Assembly (NCBI RefSeq): GCF_019039035.1
Contig: NZ_JAHNZT010000023.1
Location: 62,001 to 126,000, forward strand
Direction: 5' to 3'
DNA: 64,000 bases
DNA from: Citreicoccus inhibens
Lineage (GTDB): Bacteria; Myxococcota; Myxococcia; Myxococcales; Myxococcaceae
A program made the position numbers and the translations under genes. Of this stretch, positions 53,451 to 61,399 are shown in pieces (position 1 is the stretch's first letter; every line of letters begins with the position of its first letter). A model generated the notes under the pieces. It saw only the letters and a list, made by a program, of their open reading frames with translations. It was not told the DNA's origin and ran no database searches.

Positions 53451-54440
53451 TCACGCCGCGAAACGCCACCACGTGTTGCCACCAGGGACGTCGAGTTCCT
53501 GAAACGTCACCGAGACACTGACGTCGAGCGCGTGGACCTGATGCCACCACCCGGCGGGGATGAGCAACATCTCGCCGGGCTCGACGACAGCCTCGTGAAT
53601 GTGCGCTTTCTCGAACGCGGGGAAGCCCACCGGGTCCGGATGCTCAGCGTCCACTTCGCTCCAGACGGAATGGTGGTTGTAGACGCGCTCCGTCTGAAAT
53701 GAAGGCACGAGCCAGAACCGCTTGCGCCCGGACACCTGTCCGAACAACACCGAGCCCAGGTCATGGTGCAGCGCGGTCCGAGTGCCCGCGGGGCCGATCC
53801 ACAGCTTGAATGCCCCATGCGCGGACGAGGGCCGCAGGAACCCCGTCGGGAAGCGCAGGTCATCGCGCAGCGACTGCAACTCCTGGCGCTCCAGCGCGAA
53901 GTTGCGCGCGGTCAGGTACAGGTCATTCGTCGGGCCCCCCTCCAGGATGCGGCGGATGAAATCCCCCAGCCGCATCCGCGTGCGACATGGCTCGGGCTCC
54001 AGGTCGTGATCCGCACGAGCCTCGCGGCCCATCATCACCTCCACCTCCACATCGCCATGCGAGCGCATCAACGCGTGAGGCTGCCAGCGCGCCATCAACG
54101 GCCAGTCCTCCATGAAGCCCGTGAGGATGACGGGCCGGTGCGGCAGATAGAACCGCTCGAGGAACTCGGGCGCGGAGAGGCCGCGGACCCGCTCCACGCG
54201 GGAGCGCGCTCCCGCCTGCCGGGACAGCACGGAGCGCAGGTCCATCAACGCGCGAAGCTCGCGCCCCAGTCGGCTCCGCTCCGAGGCCGCGAGCACCGCG
54301 GGATGTACCCGCGCCGCCGCCGCCGCCGCCCGCGCGACGGAGACCTCTGTCCCTCGGCGCACCAGCTCGCGAACGAGCACGTCTGCGTCCACGCCCCGGC
54401 TGAGGTTCTCCGCCAGCCAGACTCGAAGTGCGTCGTTCAT
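53451..54440 (-). CDS. JmjC/cupin-8 Fe(II)/2-oxoglutarate hydroxylase-like protein (copy C)
   Basis: A 329-residue paralogue with the same plan: N-terminal helical domain (VWLAENLSRGVDADVLVREL), then a JmjC/cupin-8 fold. The H-x-D site is in TALHHDLGSVLFGQVSGRKR and the distal histidine in LIPAGWWHQVHALDVSVSV. KRFWLVPSFQTERVYNHHS holds the likely 2-oxoglutarate-contacting strand. The YLPHRPVILTGFMEDWPL segment matches copy B. It is the promoter-proximal copy and lies divergent from the secreted Cys-repeat gene, with 185 bases between starts. Start at ATG 54440; the 99 in-frame codons upstream are low complexity. Confidence 0.85.
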   Translation of the reverse strand: MNDALRVWLAENLSRGVDADVLVRELVRRGTEVSVARAAAAAARVHPAVLAASERSRLGRELRALMDLRSVLSRQAGARSRVERVRGLSAPEFLERFYLPHRPVILTGFMEDWPLMARWQPHALMRSHGDVEVEVMMGREARADHDLEPEPCRTRMRLGDFIRRILEGGPTNDLYLTARNFALERQELQSLRDDLRFPTGFLRPSSAHGAFKLWIGPAGTRTALHHDLGSVLFGQVSGRKRFWLVPSFQTERVYNHHSVWSEVDAEHPDPVGFPAFEKAHIHEAVVEPGEMLLIPAGWWHQVHALDVSVSVTFQELDVPGGNTWWRFAA

Positions 54441-54625
54441 GGGGCGGCCTCTCGTGCGTGCTCGGCCCGGGCACTGTAGGGCTCGGCCGAGGACAGGCAC
54501 CAGGGCACCGAGCGCCCCATCTCGAGCTCCCCGTGGAACAACCGAGACGGGCCGGCCAGACGGGCGACCGCGCCCCCGTGAACGAGGGGCAGCGCACGAC
54601 CTACGTTCAGTCCAGGAGGTGCGCG

Positions 54626-55039
54626 ATGGCGCCACGAGACAGCCGGTGGCAGCGCCTCCGGAGCGCGAGCGGGTGGGTCTCCCTGGGGAGCGCCCTGGTG
54701 CTCGGCGTTCCGGCGGTGAGTCGAGCCGAGGAGCCACCGCAGCTCTCCTGCTTCGAGGCGGCGAGACAAGGCGGGCTGGTGAGCGACACCACGGCCTCCC
54801 AACTGTGCCAGGGCGCCAGCTCCGAGGCCCCCGCGCGCTGCTTCCTGCGCGTCCAGCACCAGAGCTTCCTCGACGAGCCCCAATCGTTGCAGCTGTGCCA
54901 GTACGCCTCGCCGCGAGACGACCCCGCGAGCTGTTACCTGCGCACCAAGGCGCAGACGTTCTTGGACGAGGCTCGAATCGTCCAGCTCTGCCAGCCTCCC
55001 GTCACCCAGCTCCTGCAACACTTTCCCTACGGCCCGTGA
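54626..55039 (+). CDS. secreted cysteine-repeat protein
   Basis: A 137-residue exported protein with a signal peptide (SLGSALVLGVPAVSRAEE). The mature 95 residues are tandem units of about 36 residues: SCFEAARQGGLVSDTTASQL with CQGASSEAPARCFLR, then FLDEPQSLQLCQYASPRDDP with ASCYLR, then FLDEARIVQLCQPP. Cysteines recur as C-F/Y-L-R and L-C-Q, so disulfide-linked helical hairpins are likely. AGGAGGT lies seven bases before the ATG, the best ribosome binding site in the window. The family seems confined to myxobacteria; function unknown. It shares an intergenic region with the JmjC cluster, so co-regulation is possible. Confidence 0.72.
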   Translation: MAPRDSRWQRLRSASGWVSLGSALVLGVPAVSRAEEPPQLSCFEAARQGGLVSDTTASQLCQGASSEAPARCFLRVQHQSFLDEPQSLQLCQYASPRDDPASCYLRTKAQTFLDEARIVQLCQPPVTQLLQHFPYGP

Positions 55040-55112
55040 GCAGGTCGGCCGGATCCGCGCGGCCCGTGCGGGCGGTGCGGTGCGCCCCTGAACACTCAGG
55101 GCCCGCGCCTGC

Positions 55113-55140
55113 CATCACAGTGTGATGTCCGCCATCACAG
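55113..55140. promoter_or_regulatory. palindrome with extra half-site upstream of the metal operon
   Basis: CATCACAGTGTGATG (55113-55127) is a perfect palindrome with a one-base centre; a third half-site CATCACAG follows at 55133-55140. It lies 140-170 bases before the first gene of the heavy-metal operon. It may be an operator of a metal or global regulator. Confidence 0.4.
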
Positions 55141-55280
55141 CTCGCCCCCGGGTCTGGGTGCGCCAAGGGCGCCACCCCTCGTCGATTCACGGGGTTGCGC
55201 GCGAGGACATCCTGGCCCGGCGCTTGCTCTTCGGGGGCGAACTCACTGGCGGCCTCGCCGCCCAGCCCTCTGAGAGTCAC

Positions 55281-55553
55281 ATGCGTCCAACACTCTGCCT
55301 CCTCGCGACCCTCTTCTCGCTCTCGGCCCTGGCGGACACGCCCCCCTCCCATGCGGGTGGCGCACACGCCGCCGCGACGCCCGACGCGGGCACGCAGGTC
55401 TACTCCTGTGAGATGCACCCCGAGGTCCGCGCCGACAAGCCGGGCCGCTGCCCAAAGTGCGGCATGAAGCTGATGCCCGCGGCGCCGGCGGACACGAACG
55501 CGAAGCCACAGGGAACGGGGACCTCCGGGCACGACCACGGGGCCCATCCGTGA
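55281..55553 (+). CDS. exported heavy-metal-binding-domain peptide
   Basis: A 90-residue exported peptide: signal sequence ending SALADT, then a heavy-metal-binding domain (YSCEMHPEVRADKPGRCPKCGMKLMP) with ligands C43, H46, C57, C60 and two methionines. This small domain is found on CusB and copper ATPases and on its own in copper operons, where it should bind Cu(I) or Ag(I) in the periplasm. It ends in a His-rich HDHGAHP tail. Its TGA overlaps the GTG of the TolC-like gene by four bases (GTGA). It opens a three-gene operon. Confidence 0.85.
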   Translation: MRPTLCLLATLFSLSALADTPPSHAGGAHAAATPDAGTQVYSCEMHPEVRADKPGRCPKCGMKLMPAAPADTNAKPQGTGTSGHDHGAHP

Positions 55554-56977
55554 AGAATGCCGCATTGCTGTCCCTCGCGCTGCTGGCGGGAGGCTGTGCC
55601 TCCATGCAGAAGGAGCGAGGCCACCAGGAAGTGGCCGCGCTCGTCGAAGCGCGAACCGGACTGAAGACCCGGTGGGATCAAGGCACGCCCGAGGACGCGG
55701 AGGTCTCGCGACACCTCGACACGTTGCTTGGCGAGCCACTCTCCTCGGACCGAGCGGTGGAGGTGGCCCTGCTCAACAACCCGGCGCTCCAGCAGACGTA
55801 CGAGGAGCTGGGCGTGTCGCAAGCCGACATGGTGCAGGCGGGATTGCTCAGCAACCCGGTGTTCAGCGGGAGCATCGGGGTGCCCATCGGCAACCTGGGA
55901 ATCACCGAGCACGAGTTCTCGCTCGTTCAGGAGTTCGTGGACCTCTTCACCCTGCCGCTGCGCAAGCGCGTCGCGAAGGAGCAGTTCATCGCGGACACGT
56001 TGCGCGTGGCACACGAGGCGCTCTCGACCGCGGCGGACGTGCGCAAGGCATTCCGTGAGTTCCAGGCGCGCCGCCAGTTGGTCGAGCTGCGCCGCGAGGT
56101 CCTCCTGGCCGCGGAGGTGTCCGCCGAGTTCGCCGCCCGACAGCGAGAAGCGGGCAACATCACCGAGTTGGAACTGGCCACGGAGCAGGCCACCGCCGAG
56201 CAATCGAAGCTCGACCTGTCGCAAGAGGAGCTGACCCTGGTCGAGGACCGGGAGCACCTCAACCGCCTGATGGGGCTCTGGGGCCCCAGAATCCAGTGGA
56301 CCCTCTCCGAGTCCCTCCCGGAGCTGCCCGCGAAGGAAGCGCCGCTGGAGCACCTGGAGACCACGGCCATCAAGCAGCGTCTGGACATCGACGCGGCCCG
56401 CAAGCAGGCCTCGCTGATGTGGAACGCGCTGGAGCTGGCCAAGACGACGCGGTGGTTCGGCCGAGTCGAAGTCGGCGTGCACACGCACCGAGACTCGGAT
56501 GGGCCGCGGCTGTTCGGACCGACGCTGTCGTTGGAGTTGCCCATCTTCGATCAGCGACAGGGGCTGATTGGCAAGTTGGAGGCGCAGTATCGGCAGAGCG
56601 AGCGAAGGCTGACGGAACTCTCCGTCAACGCGCGCTCCGAGGTGCGAGCCGCGCGGGCCCGCTTGCAGTCCTTGCGGATGCAAGCCGAGCACTACCGGAC
56701 CACGGTGCTGCCCTTGAGAGACAAGGTCATCGCGCAGTCGCAGCTCCAGTACAACGCGATGCAGATTGGACTGACGCCCCTGCTCACCGCGAAGAAGGAG
56801 CAGGTGGAGTCCTACCGAGGCTACCTCGAAACCGTCCGCGACTACTGGATGGCCAGGGCGGAGCTGGAGCAGTTGCTCGGAGGACGGCTCCCCGGCTCCA
56901 CCGAGGCGCCAGTGTCCCCCGCTCCGCCTCCAGCCCCCGCCGCGCCCGAGCATTCCCATGAGCACTCGCATCCCTGA
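55550..56977 (+). CDS. TolC-family outer-membrane efflux lipoprotein
   Basis: A 475-residue outer-membrane factor. Lipobox LLAGGC at residue 16 indicates acylation, as in CusC and OprM. Two repeats of the TolC fold are visible: AVEVALLNNPALQQTYEELG and IKQRLDIDAARKQASLMWN, each starting a helix-turn-strand unit. The C-terminal helix carries a His-rich tail EHSHEHSHP that could bind metal. Start is GTG at 55550, overlapping the preceding stop. No RND pump or membrane fusion protein is in the operon; it may join a pump encoded elsewhere. The multicopper oxidase start overlaps its 3' end by 20 bases. Confidence 0.9.
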   Translation: MKNAALLSLALLAGGCASMQKERGHQEVAALVEARTGLKTRWDQGTPEDAEVSRHLDTLLGEPLSSDRAVEVALLNNPALQQTYEELGVSQADMVQAGLLSNPVFSGSIGVPIGNLGITEHEFSLVQEFVDLFTLPLRKRVAKEQFIADTLRVAHEALSTAADVRKAFREFQARRQLVELRREVLLAAEVSAEFAARQREAGNITELELATEQATAEQSKLDLSQEELTLVEDREHLNRLMGLWGPRIQWTLSESLPELPAKEAPLEHLETTAIKQRLDIDAARKQASLMWNALELAKTTRWFGRVEVGVHTHRDSDGPRLFGPTLSLELPIFDQRQGLIGKLEAQYRQSERRLTELSVNARSEVRAARARLQSLRMQAEHYRTTVLPLRDKVIAQSQLQYNAMQIGLTPLLTAKKEQVESYRGYLETVRDYWMARAELEQLLGGRLPGSTEAPVSPAPPPAPAAPEHSHEHSHP

Positions 56978-58748
56978 GTCCGGCGCCATGTCCACACATC
57001 AGCCCAACCCCACCGAGCCCCACCCGATGCGAGAGCCCACCGACACCTCCACTGCGCCTGACGGAGCCACGGCCCAGCCCTCGACCTCCGGCGCGAACAA
57101 CAGCTTCACCTCTCTCACGAGAGCGTCGCAGGCCAGCGCCCCCCACGAAGGCGCCCCTGACGCCGCCCCAAGCAACACGCGAGAGACGACCATCGCGATA
57201 GCGCAAAGCGCACAAGCGGGTGCAAGCACAGCCACCGCCCAGGTGGCCCGAAGCGACACGAGAGGGGCCGCCGGAGACGCCCTCGCAAACACGCCAGACA
57301 GGTCCCGAGACGACCGCATCGCAAGCAACACAGACCGAGCGAACACAGCAAGAGCGCAAGGTCACGAAGCCGCGCCCTTCTTCGAGGCCCCCCCGCCGCA
57401 GGGACTGGGCTCGCTCACACGGCGAGGAATCTTGTCCACGGCTGGAGCCGCCTTGGCAGGAGGCGCGCTGCTGCTGAGAGGAGCGCGGGCCGAAGCCCAG
57501 CCAGCATCGCCGCCCAAGCCGGAGACTCCCAAGCGAACCAGCTACACCGGGGCGCCGCCGGGAATGCCGCATCGCGACTACCAGCCGGTGGTGGTTCCAA
57601 ACGGCTCGGTCCTGCCCTGGAAGCTGGTGGATGGGGTGAAGGTCTTCCACATGGTGGCGGAGGAGGTCGAGCACGAGTTCGCCCCCGGGCTGAAGGCGCT
57701 CTGCTGGGGCTACAACGGGCAGGTGCACGGACCGACCATCGAGGTGGTGGAAGGCGACCGCGTGCGCTTCTACGTCACCAATCGGCTGCCAGCGCCGACG
57801 ACAGTGCACTGGCACGGAATCCTGCTGCCGAGCGGAATGGACGGAGTCGGAGGGCTCAACCAGAAGCCCATCGATCCGGGCGAGACGTTCCGTTACGAGT
57901 TCACGTTCCGCCAGTCCGGCATGGGCATGTACCACTCGCACCATGACGAGATGACGCAGATCGCGATGGGCATGGTGGGGCTCATCGTCATCCACCCCAG
58001 GCATCCGACGGGGCCGAAGGTGGATAAGGACTTCGCGTTGATGCTGCACGAGTGGCGCATCGACGCGGGGACGCGCCGCCCGAATCCGAACGAGATGACG
58101 GACTTCAACATGCTGACCTTGAACGCCAAGGCCTTCCCGGCCACGGCGCCGCTGGTGGTGCGCAAGGGTGAGCGAGTCCGAATCCGCCTAGGAAACCTAG
58201 GCCCGATGGACCACCACCCCATCCACTTGCACGGCTACCACTTCCGCGTGACGGAGACGGACGCAGGAAGAATCCCTGAGTCCGCGCAGTGGCCCGAGAC
58301 GACGGTGTTGGTGCCAGTGGGGAGCACGAGGACGGTGGAGTTCGTGGCGGACGTCCCAGGCGACTGGGCGATGCACTGCCACATGACGCACCACGTGATG
58401 AACCAGATGGGGCATGCCTTCCCGAACGTGATTGGAATGAAGCCAGGAAGCCTGGACGCCAAGGTCCGCAAGCTCTTGCCGGGCTACATGACGATGGGTC
58501 AGGCAGGAATGGGAGACATGGGCGAAATGGGAATGCCGGTGCCCGAGAACTCCATCCCGATGTCCGGAGGTGAAGGCAAACACGGCTACATCACGATGGG
58601 AGGCATGTTCACGGTCCTCAAGGTGAGGGAACACACCAACGGCCAAGAAGACCCAGGCTGGTACGAGAATCCCCCTGGAACCCAAGCCACCACCGCCACC
58701 GCCGCCGAACTCCAGCGAGACGGAATCGAAGCCCCCAAGCCCAGCTAA
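56958..58748 (+). CDS. multicopper oxidase (copper-resistance type) with long N-terminal extension
   Basis: A 596-residue Tat-exported multicopper oxidase. Copper ligands are complete: HWH at 284-286, HSH at 326-328, HPIHLH at 420-425 and HCH at 473-475, with a Met-rich segment (MTMGQAGMGDMGEMGMPVP) near the C-terminus as in CueO/CopA. It should oxidise Cu(I) in the periplasm. Its Tat motif LTRRGIL is at residues 153-159, with A-E-A cleavage near 180, so about 150 Ser/Thr/Ala-rich residues precede the signal. No good start lies closer: only GTG at 57246 (still 56 residues before the motif). Codons in the extension are less GC-biased than in the rest of the gene. Confidence 0.85.
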   Translation: MSTRIPESGAMSTHQPNPTEPHPMREPTDTSTAPDGATAQPSTSGANNSFTSLTRASQASAPHEGAPDAAPSNTRETTIAIAQSAQAGASTATAQVARSDTRGAAGDALANTPDRSRDDRIASNTDRANTARAQGHEAAPFFEAPPPQGLGSLTRRGILSTAGAALAGGALLLRGARAEAQPASPPKPETPKRTSYTGAPPGMPHRDYQPVVVPNGSVLPWKLVDGVKVFHMVAEEVEHEFAPGLKALCWGYNGQVHGPTIEVVEGDRVRFYVTNRLPAPTTVHWHGILLPSGMDGVGGLNQKPIDPGETFRYEFTFRQSGMGMYHSHHDEMTQIAMGMVGLIVIHPRHPTGPKVDKDFALMLHEWRIDAGTRRPNPNEMTDFNMLTLNAKAFPATAPLVVRKGERVRIRLGNLGPMDHHPIHLHGYHFRVTETDAGRIPESAQWPETTVLVPVGSTRTVEFVADVPGDWAMHCHMTHHVMNQMGHAFPNVIGMKPGSLDAKVRKLLPGYMTMGQAGMGDMGEMGMPVPENSIPMSGGEGKHGYITMGGMFTVLKVREHTNGQEDPGWYENPPGTQATTATAAELQRDGIEAPKPS

Positions 58749-58769
58749 TCAACACAGCAACAGCAAGAA

Positions 58770-58799
58770 GCCTGCGATCTGAACGCCCCGGTCGCAGGC
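58770..58799 (+). terminator. hairpin after the multicopper oxidase
   Basis: GCCTGCGA (58770-58777) pairs perfectly with TCGCAGGC (58792-58799) around a 14-base loop, 22 bases after the stop. A T-run is missing, so it may act as a weak or Rho-assisted terminator. Confidence 0.45.
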
Positions 58800-58879
58800 C
58801 GCAACAAAGCACGACTCGATGGCCCACCACACGTGCAGCCCAGCGTAGCGGAGCGCTTCGCTCGTTCTCTCCATCTCGA

Positions 58880-58950
58880 GCGCAACTGCGCGGCTCTGCA
58901 ATCCCGCGCTTCTTCGCGCTCGCGTGGCTCGACGACCTGCATTGCGTGAA
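58880..58950. repeat. decayed 72-bp repeat, copy 1
   Basis: Shares GCGCGGCTCTGC...TCCCGCGCTTCTTCGCGCTCG with copies at 59281 and 62081 without large gaps. Copy 3 lies at the 5' end of the IS66 transposase remnant, so this is probably a leftover of the same element. The surrounding gap 58800-59280 contains no convincing gene. Confidence 0.5.
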
Positions 58951-59280
58951 ACTCGCCTCCAGGGCCGGGGCGGCAGGAACGAATACAACGGCGAGCAGTT
59001 CGATTCCAGCGACGCTGGCGCCCCGTCAAGTCCGCTACCGTTTCCCCGCCTCAAATTCAAACAGGCTCCAATAACCGTACAAAGCCGATCACTCGCATGC
59101 CAGTGACATGCCCTGGGGTTCTCGGACCTCCTGAAGCTTGAGGGGATGCCGCTCCAGGCACAACGAAGGCTGGTGGTGAAGAGAGTCGGCTCAGCGAAGC
59201 GCAGCTGGTCGAACATCCACGCCTACAGCCTTGCGTGATCCAGGGCTTCCCTATCGCTAGTTTAGTTTCCTGCACCTTGA

Positions 59281-59352
59281 GCGCCGCGGCGCGGCCCTTC
59301 ACTCCCGCGCTTTTCCGCGCTCGTGACGTTCGAAGACCCGCGCCTCTTGAAG
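59281..59352. repeat. decayed 72-bp repeat, copy 2
   Basis: Matches 62081-62152 over all 72 bases with roughly seven mismatches and no gaps. Copy 3 borders the IS66 transposase remnant. The two copies and copy 1 are the same way round. Confidence 0.65.
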
Positions 59353-59370
59353 ATCTTCTCCCTTCTCACT

Positions 59371-59700
59371 TCACAAATAGCCCCAGGCATATGGGTCGGC
59401 TGGGGCAGGAACAACAACCAGCGATTCAAACACACCATCCCTAACATCGACTCTCGCCCACAACTCCGCCATACACATGCCACATCTACCAATGCCATAC
59501 GCCCAGAAGCTCCGGCTCTCCAAATGCGACGAGGGACCAACCCGAGGAGGCAAATGCAGAGGCCTTCGGCCAAAAACATCATCGCCCACACAAAAAATCT
59601 CGTAATCCAAAACACCAACATACGCCTGAAAAACGACCTCCAACTCCACACCACAAACGAAACATACCACCCGAGACAAGCATTCATTATATCTACCCAC
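59371..59700 (-). CDS. hypothetical protein with two CxxC pairs
   Basis: A 109-residue frame in lower-GC DNA. It has VVCFVCGVELEV near the start and CGMCMAELWARVDVRD near residue 75, so a zinc-binding pair of C-x-x-C motifs is likely. The middle (VLDYEIFCVGDDVFGR) is amphipathic. The start is a GTG without ribosome binding site, and the frame is closed by a TGA some 20 codons upstream; a frameshift at the 5' end is possible. It lies among IS debris and near toxin/immunity pieces, so an immunity-type protein is a guess. Another minus-strand frame ending at 59693 overlaps its start by eight bases. Confidence 0.4.
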   Translation of the reverse strand: MGRYNECLSRVVCFVCGVELEVVFQAYVGVLDYEIFCVGDDVFGRRPLHLPPRVGPSSHLESRSFWAYGIGRCGMCMAELWARVDVRDGVFESLVVVPAPADPYAWGYL

Positions 59701-59867
59701 AAGCCACCCACCATCTCCAAGCGATGTCCAACATCCACGTCACCATGCATCCATGACTCAAGAGGAAGTCAACAAATCTCCGATTGGACGTCGCATACGA
59801 AATACCCAGTTCCTCCCCACACGAAGCGCCTATTCCTACAGTTGTAATTCGGAAGAAGCGTGAAGTT

Positions 59868-59892
59868 CCCTTCTGTTGAAGGAACAGAAGGG
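59868..59892. other. perfect 10-bp hairpin beside the IS3 end
   Basis: CCCTTCTGTT and AACAGAAGGG (59868-59877 and 59883-59892) form a perfect stem with a five-base loop, 18 bases outside the left IS3 end. It could be a bidirectional terminator or an insertion hot-spot. There is no T-run. Confidence 0.45.
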
Positions 59893-59939
59893 GGGGAGGC
59901 GCGATGCCTCTGACCTGCCTGGATTCTTCGGACCACTGA

Positions 59940-60869
59940 TTACGTGAGAGGCTCCGCCCGGGATGGGTTGGGTACCACTGCTTCGCACTTGCATCGAAAT
60001 TCCAGAGGCGTGAGGTAGCCCAGGCTCGAGTGTGGCCGGACCTGGTTGAAATGCAGGCGCCACTCCTCGATGACGGCCCGCACCTCCGCCCTGGAGCGAA
60101 ACCATTCCATGCTGAGGCACTCGTCGCGAAGGCGTCCGTTGAAACTCTCGTCGGTGCCGTTCTGCCAGGGCTTGCCGGGTGCGACGTGCGCCAGCTCGAT
60201 GCGAGCTTCCGCGACCCACTGCAGGATGGCCGAGGCCACGAACTCCGGTCCGTTGTCGCTGCGCAGGTGCCTCGGGGCCACTCGCTCGCTGACAATCCTC
60301 GACAGCACCTCCTCCGGTCCGTTGTCGCTGCGCAGATGCCTCGGGGCCCCTCGCTCGCTGACAATCCTCGACAGCACCTCCACCACTCGCACGGAGCGGA
60401 TGGCCCCCGCGACGTCGATGGCGAGGCACTCTCGCGTCCACTCGTCCACCACGGTGAGGCACTTGAGCTGTTGCCCGTTGGCGCAGCTGTCGAAGACGAA
60501 GTCATAGGCCCACACCTGGTTGGGCCCGGTTGCCGCTAACGAGTGGGGGCGGCTGCTCGCCACGCGCCGCCTGGGCCTCTTGCGCGGCACTTGCAGCCCC
60601 TCCTGCGTCCAGAGTCGGTAGGCCCTGTCAGGACACATGGGGTGCCCGTCGCGCCCCAGGAAGATGCGGATGCGACGGTAGCCGTACCTTGGGTACTACA
60701 GGGCAAGCTCACGCATCCGCTCCACCACGGGATTCTCCCGCTGTGCCCTCTGGGACTTGCACCCCAGCGCCGAGCGCGCCACCCGCAGCAGCCTGCATGC
60801 TCGCCGGGTGGACAACCCCATCGCGCGGGCATGCTCCACCTGCTGCCTTCGCGCGGGGGCGCTCACCAT
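59940..60869 (-). pseudogene. IS3 orfB (DDE transposase), nonsense and tandem duplication
   Basis: Reading from ATG 60869 (MVSAPARRQQVEHARAMGLS) the frame runs through an HTH-like segment to MRELAL and meets TAG at 60696-60698, exactly where an intact copy would read through to [17 protein letters not shown]. Beyond it the rve/DDE core is intact: VWAYDFVFD, the D-N-G-P-E motif, and [13 protein letters not shown]. In addition 69 bases (60244-60312, repeated at 60313-60381) are duplicated in frame, so VLSRIVSER...[10 protein letters not shown] appears twice. Both lesions make it inactive on its own. Confidence 0.85.
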
Positions 60870-61125
60870 TTTTTGCTTGGATTTCCTTCAGCACCTCGAT
60901 GTCCAAGTCCCGCTCGGCCAGCAGCTTCTTCAACCGGGCATTCTCCGCCTCCAACTGTTTCAGCCGCTTCGTGTCGTTGGCGTCCATGCCCCCGAAGCGC
61001 TTGCGCCACGCGTACACCGTTGGCTCACTCACGCCGTGCTTCTTCGCGGTCTCCGGTACCGAGGTCCGCTCCGCCTCGCGCAGAATCGCGAGCCTCTGCT
61101 CCTCGCTGAACCGACTCTTCTTCAC
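60709..61125 (-). CDS. IS3 orfA (HTH transposase subunit)
   Basis: KKSRFSEEQRLAILREAE and ETAKKHGVSEPTVYAWRKRF form the N-terminal helix-turn-helix of IS3 orfA, followed by a leucine-zipper segment (LKQLEAENARLKKLLAERDL) that ends DIEVLKEIQAKNG. The frame then passes the A6 run, where a -1 shift would give the orfAB fusion, and reads about 45 further residues out of the family. The start is GTG 61125 with GGAGG six bases upstream. The gene is intact but its partner orfB is not. Confidence 0.82.
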   Translation of the reverse strand: MKKSRFSEEQRLAILREAERTSVPETAKKHGVSEPTVYAWRKRFGGMDANDTKRLKQLEAENARLKKLLAERDLDIEVLKEIQAKNGERPRAKAAGGACPRDGVVHPASMQAAAGGALGAGVQVPEGTAGESRGGADA

Positions 61126-61399
61126 CGCCTGCCTCCGTTGTACCCGGAGCGGCATCCTCCCACGCGGCAGGTGGTCCGACAATCCCAGGGCATGCCACAT
61201 GCTTCCATCGATCGTGGCTCACGCGGCCTAAACACTCGACTTACCAAGTTGTTTTCCAGACATGAGACCAGGGACACCCCCAATCAAACACAGCACAAGG
61301 TCGAACTCTCAAATCACCACATCACGGCACATCTTTCTTCCAACCTGGACGATAAGGCCGAGGCTCACGCGGAAGCTCCCCCTGAGACACAACTCTCTG

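Larger units (their letters stand above)
59911..61197 (-). mobile_element. IS3-family insertion sequence, about 1287 bp, broken
   Basis: The element holds a two-frame transposase (orfA then orfB, minus strand). Imperfect terminal inverted repeats of about 28 bases are visible: left TGACCTGCCTGGATTCTTCG with GACCAC, right (reverse complement) TGGCATGCCCTGGGATTGTC with GGACCAC. An A6 run at 60869-60874 in mRNA sense, ending orfA and starting orfB, is a plausible frameshift site. No clear target duplication was found. A second partial copy starts at 63458. orfB carries a stop codon and a tandem duplication. Confidence 0.85.

Noticed and set aside
59693-59910. Minus-strand tail ISYATSNRRFVDFLLSHGCM before the CxxC gene, possibly a toxin end
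   Set aside because: The reading frame continues only into the IS3 orfB 3' region in a wrong frame and gives no domain. A second toxin remnant is possible but unsupported.
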